Assembly (NCBI GenBank): GCA_937884915.1 | Contig: CALAAN010000168.1 | Coordinates: 1 to 5,183, forward strand | DNA length: 5,183 nt | Source: an uncultured Oscillibacter sp. | GTDB lineage: Bacteria > Bacillota > Clostridia > Oscillospirales > Oscillospiraceae | Direction: 5' to 3' | Shown here: in pieces, positions 4,851 to 5,183 of the stretch | Numbering within the stretch: position 1 is the first letter of the stretch | Layout: every line of letters starts with the position of its first letter | Program-made: the position numbers and the translations under genes | Notes under the pieces: model-generated | The model's input: the letters and a program-made list of their open reading frames with translations, nothing else | Told to the model about the DNA's origin: nothing | The model's database searches: none

Positions 4851-5183
4851 ATGTTCAAAACGGTAAAACGCATCATCGACTGGTGCGGAGAGTTCAAGGG
4901 CAGGCTGTACCTCGGCTTTGTGATGACCTTTTTCTCCCATATTTTCGCGGCGCTGCCGCTGGCGCTCGCGGCCTACACGGTGGGACTTCTGATCGAATCG
5001 CAGTCGGGCGGCGCGGCATTTGACACCGCGTGGATCTGGAGGACGATCGTGATTCAGACCGTGCTCGTGCTGCTGCGCTTCCTCTTCGACTATCTCCGCG
5101 CGAGATTGCAGGAGCCCATCAGCTATCAGCTCACGGCGCGCGACCGCCTTGCCGTTGGCGACGCGCTCAAGCGCGTGTCGCTC
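4851..5183 (+). CDS. ABC exporter half-transporter, membrane domain (3' end outside window)
   Basis: First 111 residues of a probable membrane/ATPase fusion ABC exporter subunit. MFKTVKRIIDWCGEFKGRLY is a typical short cytoplasmic lead-in. Helix 1 spans about residues 19-48 (with FFSHIFAALPLALAAYTVG), and a polar loop at about 49-60 (ESQSGGAAFDTA) is followed by helix 2 at about 62-82. ISYQLTARDRLAVGDALKRV (90-109) is the first intracellular loop, as in heterodimeric drug/peptide exporters. The ATPase domain lies beyond the window, so the class rests on the membrane part and context. AAGGAGG at 4836-4842 lies inside the end of the preceding gene, whose stop is 3 bases before this ATG, so the two are translationally close and very likely one operon. 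A partner half-transporter gene is expected downstream. The fragment is intact in the visible part, with no frameshift. Confidence 0.82.
   Translation, partial: MFKTVKRIIDWCGEFKGRLYLGFVMTFFSHIFAALPLALAAYTVGLLIESQSGGAAFDTAWIWRTIVIQTVLVLLRFLFDYLRARLQEPISYQLTARDRLAVGDALKRVSL

Noticed and set aside
4455..4940. Open frame on the - strand (161 codons)
   Set aside because: Antisense to the AraC-like sensor frame and the exporter start, both of which have ribosome binding sites and family motifs.

Overview
The window looks like a chromosomal stretch from an anaerobic, gut-type Bacillota, probably Clostridia of the Oscillospiraceae kind or possibly Negativicutes. The basis is moderately high GC coding sequence, strong purine-rich Shine-Dalgarno sites, and protein families typical of such genomes (KdgT, acetolactate decarboxylase, GltS, AraC regulators beside paired ABC exporters). 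The taxonomic guess rests on protein character only and is of low confidence. No rRNA, tRNA, CRISPR array, insertion sequence or phage gene was seen.

The left part (1-3306) is an intact metabolic and transport block on the + strand. It holds the 3' part of a KdgT-like 2-keto-3-deoxygluconate permease (2-940), an alpha-acetolactate decarboxylase (1012-1731), a very strong hairpin terminator (1762-1804), a 56-residue small protein of unknown function (1833-2003) and a GltS-type sodium/glutamate symporter (2056-3306). The genes share direction and have short spacers. The hairpin between the decarboxylase and the small gene probably splits them into two transcription units, or acts as an attenuator.

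The middle (about 3350-4244) is a gene graveyard. On the + strand lies a remnant of an ABC exporter half-transporter that keeps part of its membrane domain and the very end of its ATPase domain but has lost everything between. Facing it on the - strand is an AraC-family regulator remnant. It has an in-frame amber codon at position 17, a nearly complete cupin sensor domain, a deletion and frame change in the linker, and only the first part of its helix-turn-helix domain. A 16-bp perfect palindromic terminator (3753-3787) separates the two and can serve both strands.

The right part (4245-5183) is a divergent promoter region followed by a second AraC-like sensor domain. This one is an intact 135-codon open frame without a DNA-binding domain. 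Four bases downstream comes the start of an ABC-exporter half-transporter that runs off the window. In related genomes an AraC regulator followed by two ABC half-transporters is a common drug/peptide-exporter cassette; here the regulator seems to have lost its middle and HTH parts while keeping its start and its 3' end, which carries the exporter's ribosome binding site.

I did not find a convincing new biological system. The most notable signal is the cluster of three neighbouring transport/regulator genes (3350-4847) that each appear to have suffered internal loss while keeping both ends or one whole domain.
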